The position numbers and the translations under genes are program-made. A stretch of 64,000 nt of DNA from Verrucomicrobiota bacterium (lineage in GTDB: Bacteria > Verrucomicrobiota > Verrucomicrobiia > Opitutales > Opitutaceae): assembly GCA_016222805.1 (NCBI GenBank), contig JACRQG010000004.1:62001-126000 (forward strand). Direction: 5' to 3'. Shown here in pieces: positions 10,279 through 19,193 of the stretch; the stretch's first letter is position 1; each line of letters begins with the position of its first letter. Under the pieces are notes generated by a model. It did no database searches, had not been told where the DNA came from, and saw only the letters and a list, made by a program, of their open reading frames with translations.

Positions 10279-11691
10279 ATGCTCCGCGCCTGCGCCTCCC
10301 TTGCCCTGGTCCTGTCTCTCGCCGCCTCCGCCGCGGCCGCGACCCGTCCGCCCAATCTCATCTTCATCCTTACCGACAACCAGGGCGCCTGGACCCTGGG
10401 TTGCTACGGCAACCCCGACATCCGCACGCCCCATGTCGATCGCCTCGCGGCGGAGGGCCTGCGCTTCACGCGGGCGTTGAGCAGCAATCCGGTGTGTTCG
10501 CCGACGCGGGCGACGTTCCTCACCGGGCTGCTGCCTTCCCAGCACGGGGTGCACTCCTTCCTCGACCCCAAGTTCATGATGGGTCCGGAAGCCTACAACA
10601 CGCTCCGCGAGTTCACCTCGCTGGGCGAAATCCTCCGCGACGCCGGCTATGTCTGCGGCCTGAGCGGCAAGTGGCACCTCGGCGCCAACCTCACGCCGTC
10701 GGAGGGTTTCACCTCCTGGGTGACCAAGCCCGACGGGCACACACGGGAATTCTACGATCAGGAGGTGATCGAGGACGGCAAGGTACGCAAGGAGGCCGGC
10801 TACACCACGGATCTCTGGACGCGCAAGGGGATCGAGTTCATCGAGCGCAACCGGGAGCGGCCCTTCTTCCTCTTCCTCGCCTACAACGGACCCTACGTGC
10901 TCGGGCAACTGATGAACCACCCGCCCCGCAACCGGCACGCGGCTTATTACCGCGGCCGGCACTTCACGAGCTTCCCGGTCGATGCGATGCACCCGTGGCA
11001 GAACGCCAACAAGGGGTTTCACAACCGGCAGCTCGCGATGGAGCGGACCGCCGCCGAGGTGAGCGGGGTGGATGACGGCGTCGGCGAGATCCTCGCCACA
11101 CTGCAGCGCCTCGGACTCGGCGACGACACGGTGGTGGTCTACGCCTCCGATCAGGGCTGGATGGGCGGCCAGAACGGGATGTGGGGCATGGGGGATCACT
11201 TTCGGCCGACCGGCGCGCACGAACTGATGATGCAGATTCCGCTCATCTTCCGCCATCCGGGCCGCATTCCGGCCGGCCGCACCAGCGACCTGCTGGTGAG
11301 CAACTACGACTTCCTGCCGACGATCCTCGCCCACCTCGATCTGGGAGCAAAGATGCCGACCGCTCCGCGCTCGCCCGGCCGCGACTTTTCCGCGGCCCTG
11401 CGCGGCGGCAGCCCGCCGTGGGACAATGTGATCTACTTCGAGATGGAGACGACGCGGGCGATCCGCACCGACGACTGGAAGTACGTCGCGCGCTTCCCGA
11501 ACGGCCCGTTCGAGCTGTACGACATGAAGCGCGACCCGCGCGAGCGGTTCAACCTCTACGGCCAGCCCGGCATGGAGGAACGCCGGGCGGAACTCTCCCG
11601 GCGACTCGAGGACTTCTTCGCCCGCCATGCCGATCCACAGTATGACGTGTGGAAGGGCGGCCGATCGAAGGCCAAGCGGCACGCGCCGTGA
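10279..11691 (+). CDS. Sulfatase (type I, formylglycine-dependent), exported
   Basis: 470 residues. A signal peptide ends near SAAAATRPP, followed by the sulfatase N-terminal strand NLIFILTDNQGAW with metal ligands Asp33 and Asn34. The catalytic signature CSPTR at 73-77 carries the Cys converted to formylglycine by an anaerobic-type or FGE enzyme. The conserved GKWHLG motif follows at about 129-134. This family hydrolyses sulfate esters, commonly of polysaccharides in Verrucomicrobiota; the specific substrate is not readable. It is 101 bp downstream of the RND operon and convergent with an M13 peptidase gene. Confidence 0.93.
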   Translation: MLRACASLALVLSLAASAAAATRPPNLIFILTDNQGAWTLGCYGNPDIRTPHVDRLAAEGLRFTRALSSNPVCSPTRATFLTGLLPSQHGVHSFLDPKFMMGPEAYNTLREFTSLGEILRDAGYVCGLSGKWHLGANLTPSEGFTSWVTKPDGHTREFYDQEVIEDGKVRKEAGYTTDLWTRKGIEFIERNRERPFFLFLAYNGPYVLGQLMNHPPRNRHAAYYRGRHFTSFPVDAMHPWQNANKGFHNRQLAMERTAAEVSGVDDGVGEILATLQRLGLGDDTVVVYASDQGWMGGQNGMWGMGDHFRPTGAHELMMQIPLIFRHPGRIPAGRTSDLLVSNYDFLPTILAHLDLGAKMPTAPRSPGRDFSAALRGGSPPWDNVIYFEMETTRAIRTDDWKYVARFPNGPFELYDMKRDPRERFNLYGQPGMEERRAELSRRLEDFFARHADPQYDVWKGGRSKAKRHAP

Positions 11692-11708
11692 CGGCGGGTT
11701 CCGTCGCT

Positions 11709-11744
11709 GCCGGTCGACCGGGGCTGGAGCCCCCGGCGACCGGC
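11709..11744. terminator. Bidirectional hairpin between convergent genes
   Basis: Outer arms GCCGGTCG (11709-11716) and CGACCGGC (11737-11744) pair perfectly. Inner arms CCGGGG (11718-11723) and CCCCGG (11731-11736) also pair, with one bulged A and a 7-nt loop. It sits in the 69-bp gap between the sulfatase and M13 peptidase stops, where a shared terminator is expected. No U-tract follows on either side, so the mode of termination is uncertain. Confidence 0.65.
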
Positions 11745-11760
11745 GGTCTCCGCCGAATGG

Positions 11761-13809
11761 TTACCAGATCTTCGTCCGCTCCGCGGGCGGCTTCCACATC
11801 TTGTCACCTTCCTTGATGCCGAAGGCGTCGAAGAAGGGCTGGAAGTTCACGAGCGGACCGTACGCCCGGAAGTTGCCGGGGGCATGCGGGCCCCGGGCCA
11901 CCTGCAGGCGCATCGCGTCATCGCGGTAGGATGTGCGCCACTGCTGCGCCCAGGAGATGAAGAAACGCTGCTCTGGCGTGAAGCCGTCGATCTTCGGCGG
12001 CGTGGGCTTGCCCTGGAGCGAACGCTGCAGGGCCTCGAAAGCAATCGAGGTGCCGCCCAGGTCGGCGATGTTCTCGCCCAGCGCCAGCTGCCCGTTGATC
12101 GCCAGCCCCGGCAGCGCCTGATAGCCGTTGAACTGCTCGACGAGCCGCTGTGCGCGCTCGCGGAACTTCGTCGCATCCTCCGTCGTCCACCAGTCAGCCA
12201 GGTTGCCGTCGGCGTCGTAGCGGCGTCCCTGATCGTCGTAGCCGTGGGTGATCTCGTGTCCGATCACCGCGCCGATCGCGCCGTAGTTCACGGCGTCGTC
12301 GAGCTGGGGATCGAAGAACGGCGGCTGGAGGATGCCGGCGGGAAAGACGATCTGGTTGGTCGTCGGCGAGAAGTAGGCGTTCACCGTCGAGGGCGTCATG
12401 CTCCACTCCCGCTTGTCCACCGGCTGGCCGGTGCGATCGATCCGGCGGCGGGCGTCCGCCAGCGTGGCGCGCACCAGGTTGCCGAAGTAGTCGTCGCGAC
12501 GGATTTCCACCTTCGAATAGTCGCGCCACTTGTCGGTGTAGCCGATCATCGCCTCGAACCGGGCGAACTTGGCCAGCGCCTTCTGGCGGGTGGGCTCGCT
12601 CATCCACTCCAGGCCGGCGAGGCGGTCGCGGAGCACGGCCTTGATGTTCTCGATCATCTCCATCATCCGCGCCTTCGACTCGGGGGGGAAGTGGCGGGCC
12701 ACGTAGATCTGCCCGAGGGCGTCGCCGATGGCGCCGTTGATCACGCGGGAGGCCCGCTGCCACCGCGGTTCCTGCTGGGGTGTGCCGTTGAGCACGGTGC
12801 CGAAGAACCGGAAGTTCTCCCCTTCCAGCGCCTCCGACAGGTACGGCGCCGCGGCGCTGAGCAGGTGCCAGCGCACGTAGGTCTTCCATTCCTCGAGCGG
12901 GCGGGCGGGCAGCAGCTTCGCGAGGCCCTCGCAGAACTTCGGCTGACCGACGATCACGTCCTTGACGCTCGCGGGAAGTCCGAGGGCGCTGAGATAACGC
13001 GGCAGCGGCAGGCCGGCGTAGGCCTGCACCGCCTCGGCGATGCTCATCTTGTTGTAGTTGGCCAGGCGGTCGCGCAGCTCGACGGGGAGCTTGGCGTTTT
13101 CCGCGAGGGCTTTCTCGAGGCTCAGCACGATTTCAGCCTGCCGGTAAGCCTCGGCCTTGGCCGTGCCGGCGAGTTCCAGGGTCTTCGCCACGTGGCCGAC
13201 AAACTCCCAGCGCTCGCGGGCAAATTTCTCCGAGAAGTAATAATCCTTGGAGGGCAGGCTGAGGCCCCCCTGGAAGAGGTAGAAGCCGTAGGTGTCGCTC
13301 TTCTTCTGGTCGGGAAAGAAGGCCACCGTGAAGAACGGGTTGCCGAGCTGCAGGTGCATCCGCGCGGTCAGCTCCATCAGGCCGTCGAGGTCCTTCACCG
13401 CGGCGATGGCCGCCAGGTCGGCCTCGATCGGCTTGGTCCCGAGGGCGTTGATCCGCGCCACGTCCATCGCCGACGCGAAGAAGTCCCCGACCTTCTGGGT
13501 GTTGGAACCGGCGGCGCCGGGGGCGGCCGCCGCCTCCTCGACGATCCGGCGCACGTTTGCCCAGTTGCGCTCCGCCAGCTCATCCATGCCTCCCCAGCGG
13601 GACTTGTCGGAGGGGATGCTGGTGCGCCCGTACCACCCGCCGGCGGCGAACTTCGCGAAGTCCTCCCGGGGCGAGACCGACAGGTCCATGTGTTTGACGC
13701 TGAACGCCGGGTTGGCCGGGGGTTGGTTCGGGGAAGCCTCCGCGCCGCGCGCGAGTGGGAGCAGGGCGACGAGCAGCGTCGTGGAGGGGAGAATACGGGG
13801 AAGGATCAT
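11761..13809 (-). CDS. M13 family zinc metallopeptidase (neprilysin/PepO type), exported
   Basis: 682 residues with an N-terminal signal peptide (cleavage near RGAEA), then the Peptidase_M13_N region. The catalytic domain has HEITH (His518, Glu519, His522), the distal zinc ligand Glu579 in ENIADLGG, and the substrate-binding NAYFSPTTNQIVFPAG segment. Length and order match bacterial PepO/neprilysin-like enzymes, which cleave short peptides, here presumably in the periplasm. The C-terminus ends in KIW, the hydrophobic end typical of the family. It diverges from the dsbD-like gene across a 147-bp spacer that must hold both promoters. Confidence 0.95.
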   Translation of the reverse strand: MILPRILPSTTLLVALLPLARGAEASPNQPPANPAFSVKHMDLSVSPREDFAKFAAGGWYGRTSIPSDKSRWGGMDELAERNWANVRRIVEEAAAAPGAAGSNTQKVGDFFASAMDVARINALGTKPIEADLAAIAAVKDLDGLMELTARMHLQLGNPFFTVAFFPDQKKSDTYGFYLFQGGLSLPSKDYYFSEKFARERWEFVGHVAKTLELAGTAKAEAYRQAEIVLSLEKALAENAKLPVELRDRLANYNKMSIAEAVQAYAGLPLPRYLSALGLPASVKDVIVGQPKFCEGLAKLLPARPLEEWKTYVRWHLLSAAAPYLSEALEGENFRFFGTVLNGTPQQEPRWQRASRVINGAIGDALGQIYVARHFPPESKARMMEMIENIKAVLRDRLAGLEWMSEPTRQKALAKFARFEAMIGYTDKWRDYSKVEIRRDDYFGNLVRATLADARRRIDRTGQPVDKREWSMTPSTVNAYFSPTTNQIVFPAGILQPPFFDPQLDDAVNYGAIGAVIGHEITHGYDDQGRRYDADGNLADWWTTEDATKFRERAQRLVEQFNGYQALPGLAINGQLALGENIADLGGTSIAFEALQRSLQGKPTPPKIDGFTPEQRFFISWAQQWRTSYRDDAMRLQVARGPHAPGNFRAYGPLVNFQPFFDAFGIKEGDKMWKPPAERTKIW

Positions 13810-13956
13810 GGTTTTGGGCTGCTAGCTGGAGGATTTCGGGCGGAAAATCAACCGGGCAGCGACGAGTGGGGGAATTCCCGGGTCCGAACCGGAAGCACGG
13901 TGTTTTCCCCAACCTCCCCGTTTGCGCTGCGTCCTCTTTCGGGCACACTCCCGACC

Positions 13957-16113
13957 ATGTCCATGCCCTCGCGCCTCTTCCAACTCCTGGTCCTGACCTT
14001 GCTGGCCGGCACCGCCCCTCTGGGCCACGGGGCGGCGCCGCAGCGCGTCAAGGCGACGCTGGTGGCGGCCGACGCGTCGGTGCAGCCGGGACGACCGCTG
14101 ACCGTCGCACTTCGCCTGGTGCACGACCCCCATTGGCACACTTACTGGCTCAATCCGGGCACCGGCCTGCCGACTACCCTGGCGTGGAAACTCCCGCCGG
14201 GCTGGACCGCCGGCGAAATCCAATGGCCGGCTCCCATCGTCTTGCGGGACAAGCCCGGCAACATCGTGGGTCAGGGATACGAAGGGGAGATCCTGCTACC
14301 GGTGACCCTCACTCCTCCCGCGACGCTTGCGGCGGGCGGCACTGTCGAGCTGGCCGCGCGGGCGGACTGGTTGATGTGCGAGGAGATCTGCGTGCCCGGT
14401 GGCGCAGACGTCGGCCTGACGCTGCCCGTGCGGGCTGAGGCGCCAGCGCCGGACCCGGCCTGGGGTGAGAAGATCCGTTCCACCCTGGACCGGCTGCCGC
14501 GGACTGATCCGGCCTGGAAGGCCAGCGCGGAGCGCCGCGGCGCGGAAATCATACTCACCCTCACACCGACGGGAGGCAGGACTTCACCCGCGCATGTTCC
14601 GGAAGGGCTGCGGTTTTTTGGGGCGGATGGCCTGATCGTCTATGACGTGCCCCAAACCGTCACTCCCGACGGGCGGGGTGGGTTCATTCTGGCCCTGAAA
14701 GTGGACACCTCCGCGCCCGCGGACGCGAAGCGGCTGGTCGGCGTGGTCACGGCAAAGAACGGCTGGCGGGCAGATGGCACGCTGCCGGGGCTGGCGGTGG
14801 CCGCGGAGATTGCGGCCGGCGGCGGGGTGGGAGGGGCGCCGTCGGCCGCGAAGATCCCGGCCAAGGGAGGTTCGGCGGCGGCCGCTGGCGGCTCCCTGCT
14901 CGGCACGCTGGCGCTCGCGTTCATCGGCGGGCTCATCCTCAACCTGATGCCGTGTGTCTTTCCGGTCCTCGGAATCAAGGTCCTGGGTTTTGTGGGCCAG
15001 GCGGGGCAGGAACGCGGAAAGATCGTGGCGCATGGCCTCGTCTTCACTGGCGGGGTGCTGTTGTCGTTCTGGTCGCTGGCCACCGTGCTGGCGGTGTTGC
15101 GGGCGGGCGGGGACCAGCTCGGCTGGGGCTTCCAGTTGCAGTCGGCGCCCTTCGTCTACGCCCTGGCGGTGCTCCTGCTGGTGTTCGGGATGAACATGAG
15201 CGGCGTCTTCGAGTTTGGGCTGGCGGCGACGTCGGTCGGCGGCGAACTGCAGATGAAGTCGGGGTATGCGGGGTCGTTCTTCACCGGCATCCTGGCGACC
15301 GTGGTGGCGACGCCGTGCAGCGCGCCCTTCCTGGCGCCGGCGCTCGGGGCCGCATTGGCCGTGCCGCCGCTGCAGTCGTTCGCGCTGTTCACCAGCATCG
15401 GCGTCGGGCTCTCGACGCCCTACCTGCTGCTCTCGATCTTTCCCGACCTGGTGAAGCTGCTGCCGCGCCCCGGTGCCTGGATGGAGACCTTCAAGCAGTT
15501 CATGGCCTTTCCGCTCTACGCGACGGTGGGCTACCTCGTGTGGGTGCTGGCCGCCCAGACGAGCGAGGAGGGCTTTCTTAATCTGCTCATCAGCCTCGTG
15601 CTGATCGCCCTCGGGGTCTGGTTCTACGGACGGTGGAATGCGCCCGGCGCCAAGCCGGCCCGCGCCCGTTTCGGCATGGTGGCGCTGCTGGTCTGCGGTG
15701 CGCTCGGGCTCTGGCTGGGCTGGCCGCGGGCAGCGGTGGCGGGCGGCACCGGCCCCGGCGCCGTCCCAGCGATTACGTGGGAGCCGTGGAGCCCCGAGGC
15801 CGTGGCGAAGCTGCGAGTCGAAGGACGCACGATCTACGTCGACTTCACGGCGCGCTGGTGCGCGACCTGCCAGACGAACAAGAAGCTCGTCTTCGGCTCC
15901 GACGAGGTGCTCCGCACCTTCGCCGAGAAGAAGATCGCCACTTTGCGTGCCGACTGGACGAACAAGGATCCGCGCATCACCGCCGAACTGGCCGCGTATC
16001 AGCGCTCGGCCGTGCCCTTCAATCTGCTTTGGAAACCGGGCCAGGAAAAACCCGTGGAACTTCCGGAGATCCTCACCCCGGGGATCGTGCTGGAGGCCGT
16101 GCGCGGGAAGTAG
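13957..16113 (+). CDS. DsbD-type thiol:disulfide interchange protein
   Basis: 718 residues from the ATG at 13957; the same frame is open far upstream but there it only shadows the M13 gene. Order: signal peptide, periplasmic DsbD-alpha-like beta-sandwich with Cys141 and Cys145 (CEEIC), an eight-helix membrane core with Cys333 (MPCVFPVLG) and Cys454 (TPCSAPF), and a C-terminal thioredoxin domain with Cys635-Ala-Thr-Cys638. All three redox pairs are intact, so it should carry electrons from cytosolic thioredoxin across the membrane to periplasmic partners, such as DsbC-like isomerases or cytochrome c maturation. It stands alone here with no obvious operon partner. Confidence 0.94.
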   Translation: MSMPSRLFQLLVLTLLAGTAPLGHGAAPQRVKATLVAADASVQPGRPLTVALRLVHDPHWHTYWLNPGTGLPTTLAWKLPPGWTAGEIQWPAPIVLRDKPGNIVGQGYEGEILLPVTLTPPATLAAGGTVELAARADWLMCEEICVPGGADVGLTLPVRAEAPAPDPAWGEKIRSTLDRLPRTDPAWKASAERRGAEIILTLTPTGGRTSPAHVPEGLRFFGADGLIVYDVPQTVTPDGRGGFILALKVDTSAPADAKRLVGVVTAKNGWRADGTLPGLAVAAEIAAGGGVGGAPSAAKIPAKGGSAAAAGGSLLGTLALAFIGGLILNLMPCVFPVLGIKVLGFVGQAGQERGKIVAHGLVFTGGVLLSFWSLATVLAVLRAGGDQLGWGFQLQSAPFVYALAVLLLVFGMNMSGVFEFGLAATSVGGELQMKSGYAGSFFTGILATVVATPCSAPFLAPALGAALAVPPLQSFALFTSIGVGLSTPYLLLSIFPDLVKLLPRPGAWMETFKQFMAFPLYATVGYLVWVLAAQTSEEGFLNLLISLVLIALGVWFYGRWNAPGAKPARARFGMVALLVCGALGLWLGWPRAAVAGGTGPGAVPAITWEPWSPEAVAKLRVEGRTIYVDFTARWCATCQTNKKLVFGSDEVLRTFAEKKIATLRADWTNKDPRITAELAAYQRSAVPFNLLWKPGQEKPVELPEILTPGIVLEAVRGK

Positions 16114-16151
16114 GAACGGCGGAATGGATCAAATCAACTAAGTCTGCAAAA

Positions 16152-17246
16152 CTAGTGTCCTGAGCGATCAATCCGTGAACAAAGAGTCTCAACCCGTCCA
16201 AGGATGAGATCGGCGGAAGCGGTCCAGACAAAAGGCGTCGGATTGCGATTGTTGGTTTCGAGATACTGCCGGATCGCCTTTTCCAAGTCGGCTATGGAGT
16301 GGAAGGCGCTGCGACGCAGCCGCTGCTCGGTGATTCTGGCGAACCAGCGCTCCACTTGGTTGAGCCACGAACCGCTGGTCGGCGTAAAATGCAGATGATA
16401 ACGCGGCCGGCGCTTGAACCATGCGGCGACCTTCGGAGCCTTGTGCGTGCCGTAGTTGTCCAGCACCAGATGAATCTCGAGCGCCGCGGGCACGGCGTCC
16501 TCGATTTGTTGGAGGAACCGCAGGAACTCCTGGTGCCGATGTCGGGGATGACAGCGTCCGATGACCTTGCCGGTGGCGATGTCCAGCGCCGCGAAGAGCG
16601 AGGTAGTGCCGTGGCGGAAGTAATCGTGCGTGCGCCGTTCCACTTGGCCAGGGCGCAGCGGCAGGATGGGCTGGCTGCGATCCAGCGCCTGAATCTGGCT
16701 CTTCTCGTCGACACACAGGACAATCGCGCGGGTTTTCTCCGGCGGATTGAGGTAGAGCCCGACGATGTCCCGCACCTTCTCCACAAAGAACGGATCGGCC
16801 GAGAGCTTGAAGTTTTCCTGCAGATGCGGCTTCAGCCCAAACGCACGCCAGATGCGAACGATGGCGTTTTGCGTCAGGCCGCTCGCCTTCGCCATCGAGC
16901 GAGTGCTCCAGTGAGTCGCTCCCACCGGCTTCTTCTCCAGGGTGCGTGTGACGACCGCCTCGATTTTGGCGTCGGTGATCTTGCGCGGTTGCCCCGGCCG
17001 CGGCGCATCACCCAGCCCGGCGAGTCGCTGCGTCACGAATCGCTGCCGCCACTTGCCGACCGTCGCCAGCGTCACCTCGTAGCGTTCCGCCACCGCCGTG
17101 TTGCTCAGTCCGCTCGCGCAATCCAACACGATCCCGGCCTGCAGCGCCGTGCGTTGATCCGACTTCGGCCGCCGGGCCATCGTCGTGAGTTTCGCGGTTT
17201 CTTCCGCACTCAACACCAGTTTCGTCAGGGGTCTACCAAGGGCCAT
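16152..17246 (-). CDS. IS630 family transposase
   Basis: 364 residues from the ATG at 17246 (a GTG lies one codon earlier). The N-terminal half has a helix-turn-helix region ([20 protein letters not shown]) and a second HTH-like part. The C-terminal DDE domain has Asp180 (LCVDEKSQ), Asp263 (VLDNYGTHK) and Glu299 (WLNQVERWF), the D-x35-E spacing of IS630/Tc1-like enzymes. The frame is intact, so the enzyme may be active. The stop codon TAG is formed partly by flanking DNA just outside the terminal repeat, so the reading frame uses the TA target site to end. Confidence 0.95.
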   Translation of the reverse strand: MALGRPLTKLVLSAEETAKLTTMARRPKSDQRTALQAGIVLDCASGLSNTAVAERYEVTLATVGKWRQRFVTQRLAGLGDAPRPGQPRKITDAKIEAVVTRTLEKKPVGATHWSTRSMAKASGLTQNAIVRIWRAFGLKPHLQENFKLSADPFFVEKVRDIVGLYLNPPEKTRAIVLCVDEKSQIQALDRSQPILPLRPGQVERRTHDYFRHGTTSLFAALDIATGKVIGRCHPRHRHQEFLRFLQQIEDAVPAALEIHLVLDNYGTHKAPKVAAWFKRRPRYHLHFTPTSGSWLNQVERWFARITEQRLRRSAFHSIADLEKAIRQYLETNNRNPTPFVWTASADLILGRVETLCSRIDRSGH

Positions 17247-17300
17247 CACGCAGAAGATCTGAGCTTCTTCTTTATTGCACGCATTAATCGCTCAGGACAC
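16155..17300. mobile_element. IS630-family insertion sequence
   Basis: One DDE transposase gene is bounded by inverted repeats. GTGTCCTGAGCGAT at 16155-16168 is matched exactly by its reverse complement at 17287-17300, and the similarity extends inward to 23 bp with 2 mismatches (16155-16177 and 17278-17300). The left end abuts TA, the dinucleotide duplicated by this family, but the right end abuts TT. The target duplication is therefore damaged or the two flanks were rearranged. The element sits next to the attachment end of the integrative element. Confidence 0.9.
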
Positions 17301-17327
17301 TTGCCGAAGAGCGCAAAACGCGCGGAA

Positions 17328-17353
17328 GTTTGCCAAAGTGATTTTGGCAAATC
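17328..17353. repeat. Inverted repeat TTTGCCAAA / TTTGGCAAA (left end, outer)
   Basis: TTTGCCAAA at 17329-17337 faces TTTGGCAAA at 17342-17350 with a 4-nt spacer; the right arm extends to TGGCAAATC at 17345-17353. It is the same motif as in the repeat just before the integrase gene and at the other element end. It is likely an integrase or excisionase binding site. Confidence 0.6.
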
Positions 17354-17453
17354 ATCCGAGGCTCGCTCGCCGCCGCGATAAAATAGGGGCATCCGAGGTA
17401 TTCCCCTCTCGAGAAACTGCCCCAAACCCACATGCAGGTTTTCGACCTCGGAA

Positions 17454-17493
17454 CCCGCTTCCGCGGTGGGTTCGAATCCCACCCTCTCCGCCA
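17454..17493 (+). pseudogene. tRNA-Ser 3' fragment (variable arm to CCA), probable attachment site
   Basis: A small variable-arm hairpin is followed by a perfect 5-bp T-stem (GTGGG / CCCAC) around loop TTCGAAT. Then come a 7-nt acceptor strand CCTCTCC, discriminator G and encoded CCA. The discriminator G and long variable arm point to serine. The matching 5' acceptor GGAGAGG and the D and anticodon arms are not upstream, so the gene is incomplete. Its place directly before the integrase gene fits a tRNA 3' attachment site. The missing 5' part may have been lost by rearrangement at the neighbouring IS630. Confidence 0.7.
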
Positions 17494-17535
17494 TTTAAGT
17501 ATCGGGCAGTTCGTTACTTAATTTTTCCTACTCCC

Positions 17536-17560
17536 GATTTGCCAGTTGACGTGGCAAATC
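17536..17560. repeat. Inverted repeat GATTTGCCA-N7-TGGCAAATC before the integrase
   Basis: Perfect 9-bp arms at 17536-17544 and 17552-17560 (10 bp if the flanking C/G pair is counted), centred on a 7-nt spacer. It ends 4 bp before the integrase ATG, so bound protein would also control integrase expression. The motif recurs at the distal end of the element. Confidence 0.7.
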
Positions 17561-17564
17561 GGCC

Positions 17565-18776
17565 ATGAAGCAGGCAGCAACGTTCGTCATTACTGAATTC
17601 ACGAATCCCTCCGGGGAGATCGTTCTTCGCGTTTCCGGTTGGCTCGATGGAAAGCGCGTTCGCAAAAACTTTCACACGCGCGCCGAGGCGCGCGCGGAAG
17701 TTGAGGGCCTCGAAGTCGACGCCACGCAGGCCGAGACCGGTTTGCGCCGCGCGGTCACGCGGCTCACCGAGGCGCAGCTGAAGGACGCCGAAGCCGCAGT
17801 CCTCCGACTCGAAGGCAAAGCGCACACGCTGGGATTTTGCGTGGATTTCACGCTGACGACCTACCGCGCGCCGGAGCGTGAGAAGGCGCTCGCCGATGGC
17901 GTGGCCGATTACCTCGCGGCAAAGAAGCGCGAGGCCGAGCGCGGCATCATTTCCCTCGTTCAGGTCGGCAGCATTAAGAAGGAGCTGGCGCTCCTCACCG
18001 CGGCGTTTCCGAAAGCGACGGTCGCGGCGCTCGCGACCGCGCAGCTTACGGCCTTCTGCGAGCGCGGAGACCCCTCGCTCAAGACCTTTAACAATCGCCG
18101 CGGCATCCTGAGCACGTTTTTCAAATACGCCTTCCAGCAGGACTGGATCGCCGCGAACCCCATCGAGAAAATGGCCTATCACCGCATCGCGCATCGCCGC
18201 GGGTCAGCGAAAACGCTGTCGGTTGAACAATGCCGCGAGCTGATGGAGTTCGTCGAGGCGCACGAGGGCGGCCGGCTCGTGCCGTTCTTCGCGCTCTGCC
18301 TGTTCGCCGGTATCCGCCCCTGCGTGCGCGGTGGCGAGATCATAAAGCTCAAGCCGTCCGATGTGCGGCTAGACACTGGCGTGATTCACGTTGAACCCGA
18401 GGTCTCGAAAGTGCGCATGAAGCGCCGCGTCACGATCCAGCCGAATCTCGCCGCCTGGCTCCGGGCTTACCCACTGGAGCAGTTCCCCATCGCACCGCCA
18501 AATCTCCAGACGCTTCGCGCCAAGGTGGCGAGGAAGATTCCCCTCACGAAGGACGTGATGCGGCACACGTTCATTTCGATGTTCGTCGGCAAGTTCCGGT
18601 CGATGGGCGAAGCGGCGCTGCAGGCCGGGAATTCGGAAACCATCATCCGCAAGCACTACCTCGACCTCATGACGCCGGAGGAAGCGGAGGCGTTCTTCGG
18701 TATCCTGCCTCGTGGCCGTGGCGAGATCATCGCCATGCCGGTGCCGGAGAAAAACGACACCCGTGTCGCAATCTGA
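17565..18776 (+). CDS. Tyrosine recombinase / integrase
   Basis: 403 residues. The N-terminal part has an AP2-like/arm-binding region (about 1-60), then a SAM-like core-binding domain (about 105-205). The catalytic domain has an Arg in AGIRP, a Lys in the beta-hairpin (SKVRMKRR), the RHTF box and the nucleophile Tyr365 in RKHYLDL. The usual His of the HxxR box reads Asp (DVMR), a variation seen in some integrases, so activity is plausible but not proven. It starts 72 bp from the tRNA-Ser CCA end and 4 bp after an inverted repeat. It would integrate and excise the surrounding element. Confidence 0.92.
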   Translation: MKQAATFVITEFTNPSGEIVLRVSGWLDGKRVRKNFHTRAEARAEVEGLEVDATQAETGLRRAVTRLTEAQLKDAEAAVLRLEGKAHTLGFCVDFTLTTYRAPEREKALADGVADYLAAKKREAERGIISLVQVGSIKKELALLTAAFPKATVAALATAQLTAFCERGDPSLKTFNNRRGILSTFFKYAFQQDWIAANPIEKMAYHRIAHRRGSAKTLSVEQCRELMEFVEAHEGGRLVPFFALCLFAGIRPCVRGGEIIKLKPSDVRLDTGVIHVEPEVSKVRMKRRVTIQPNLAAWLRAYPLEQFPIAPPNLQTLRAKVARKIPLTKDVMRHTFISMFVGKFRSMGEAALQAGNSETIIRKHYLDLMTPEEAEAFFGILPRGRGEIIAMPVPEKNDTRVAI

Positions 18777-18817
18777 GGCAGTCTCGCACCTCGCTGACTT
18801 GACCGGCAGCGAGGTGC

Positions 18818-19042
18818 GTGGAAACGCAACTAACACTCCTCACTGAAACTCGGCTGACGGACATTGTTGGCCTCCGCCAGAGCGGCGTCTTCCCGGACGG
18901 AAAGGCGCCTTCGATCCGCACGCTGCGGAAGTGGACCAAGCTTCGCCGCATTCCCTTCCACCGCGTCGGACACTTCGTTTACTTCGACCCGTCGGAGGTC
19001 GCGCTGCACATCCGCACGAGGCTCAAAGTGGCGCCGCGCTAG
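18818..19042 (+). CDS. Small HTH protein, excisionase-like
   Basis: 74 residues from a GTG start. The segment around APSIRTLRKWTKLRRIPFHRVGHFVYF has the winged-helix, MerR/Xis-like pattern: a short helix, RxxRxWxKxxxIP, then a beta-wing followed by YFDPSEV. It sits 41 bp after the integrase, the usual place for a recombination directionality factor. It may bind the GATTTGCCA repeats and bias recombination to excision, but this is inferred from size, fold pattern and position only. Confidence 0.6.
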   Translation: METQLTLLTETRLTDIVGLRQSGVFPDGKAPSIRTLRKWTKLRRIPFHRVGHFVYFDPSEVALHIRTRLKVAPR

Positions 19043-19193
19043 TCTCCCGCGCCGGCCCCTGCGAACGCCGCCTTTCGAGGCGGCGTTTTGTTTTTGGAGG
19101 CCAGCGCACGGCATCGGGAAAATACCGACGGCGGCGCGCGCTGCGCTCCGCCCCCAATTTTGGCGGCACCGGACGGCGTATGGTCGCGGCGCA
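19043..19193. other. Spacer within the element
   Basis: A short spacer between the HTH gene and the next small gene. It includes a GCCGCCTTTCGAGGCGGCGTTTTGTTTTTG-like stretch at about 19068-19097: arms CGCCTTTCGAGGCG form a compact hairpin followed by TTTTGTTTTT, which is a good Rho-independent terminator for the integrase/HTH transcript. Confidence 0.6.
19066..19098 (+). terminator. Rho-independent terminator after integrase-HTH genes
   Basis: A self-complementary G+C stem (CGCCGCC ... GGCGGCG) with loop TTTCGA is followed at once by a T-rich tract (TTTTGTTTTT). It lies downstream of the 74-residue HTH gene and would end that transcript. Confidence 0.7.

Noticed and set aside
11884-13956. 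Upstream extension of the DsbD-like frame by about 690 codons
   Set aside because: This part is antisense to the M13 peptidase and lacks conserved sequence; the protein begins at 13957 with a signal peptide.
17400-17425. CTCTCGAGA as anticodon loop of a complete tRNA-Ser
   Set aside because: The flanking bases cannot form an anticodon stem and no D-arm or 5' acceptor precedes it, so only the 3' half of the tRNA is called.
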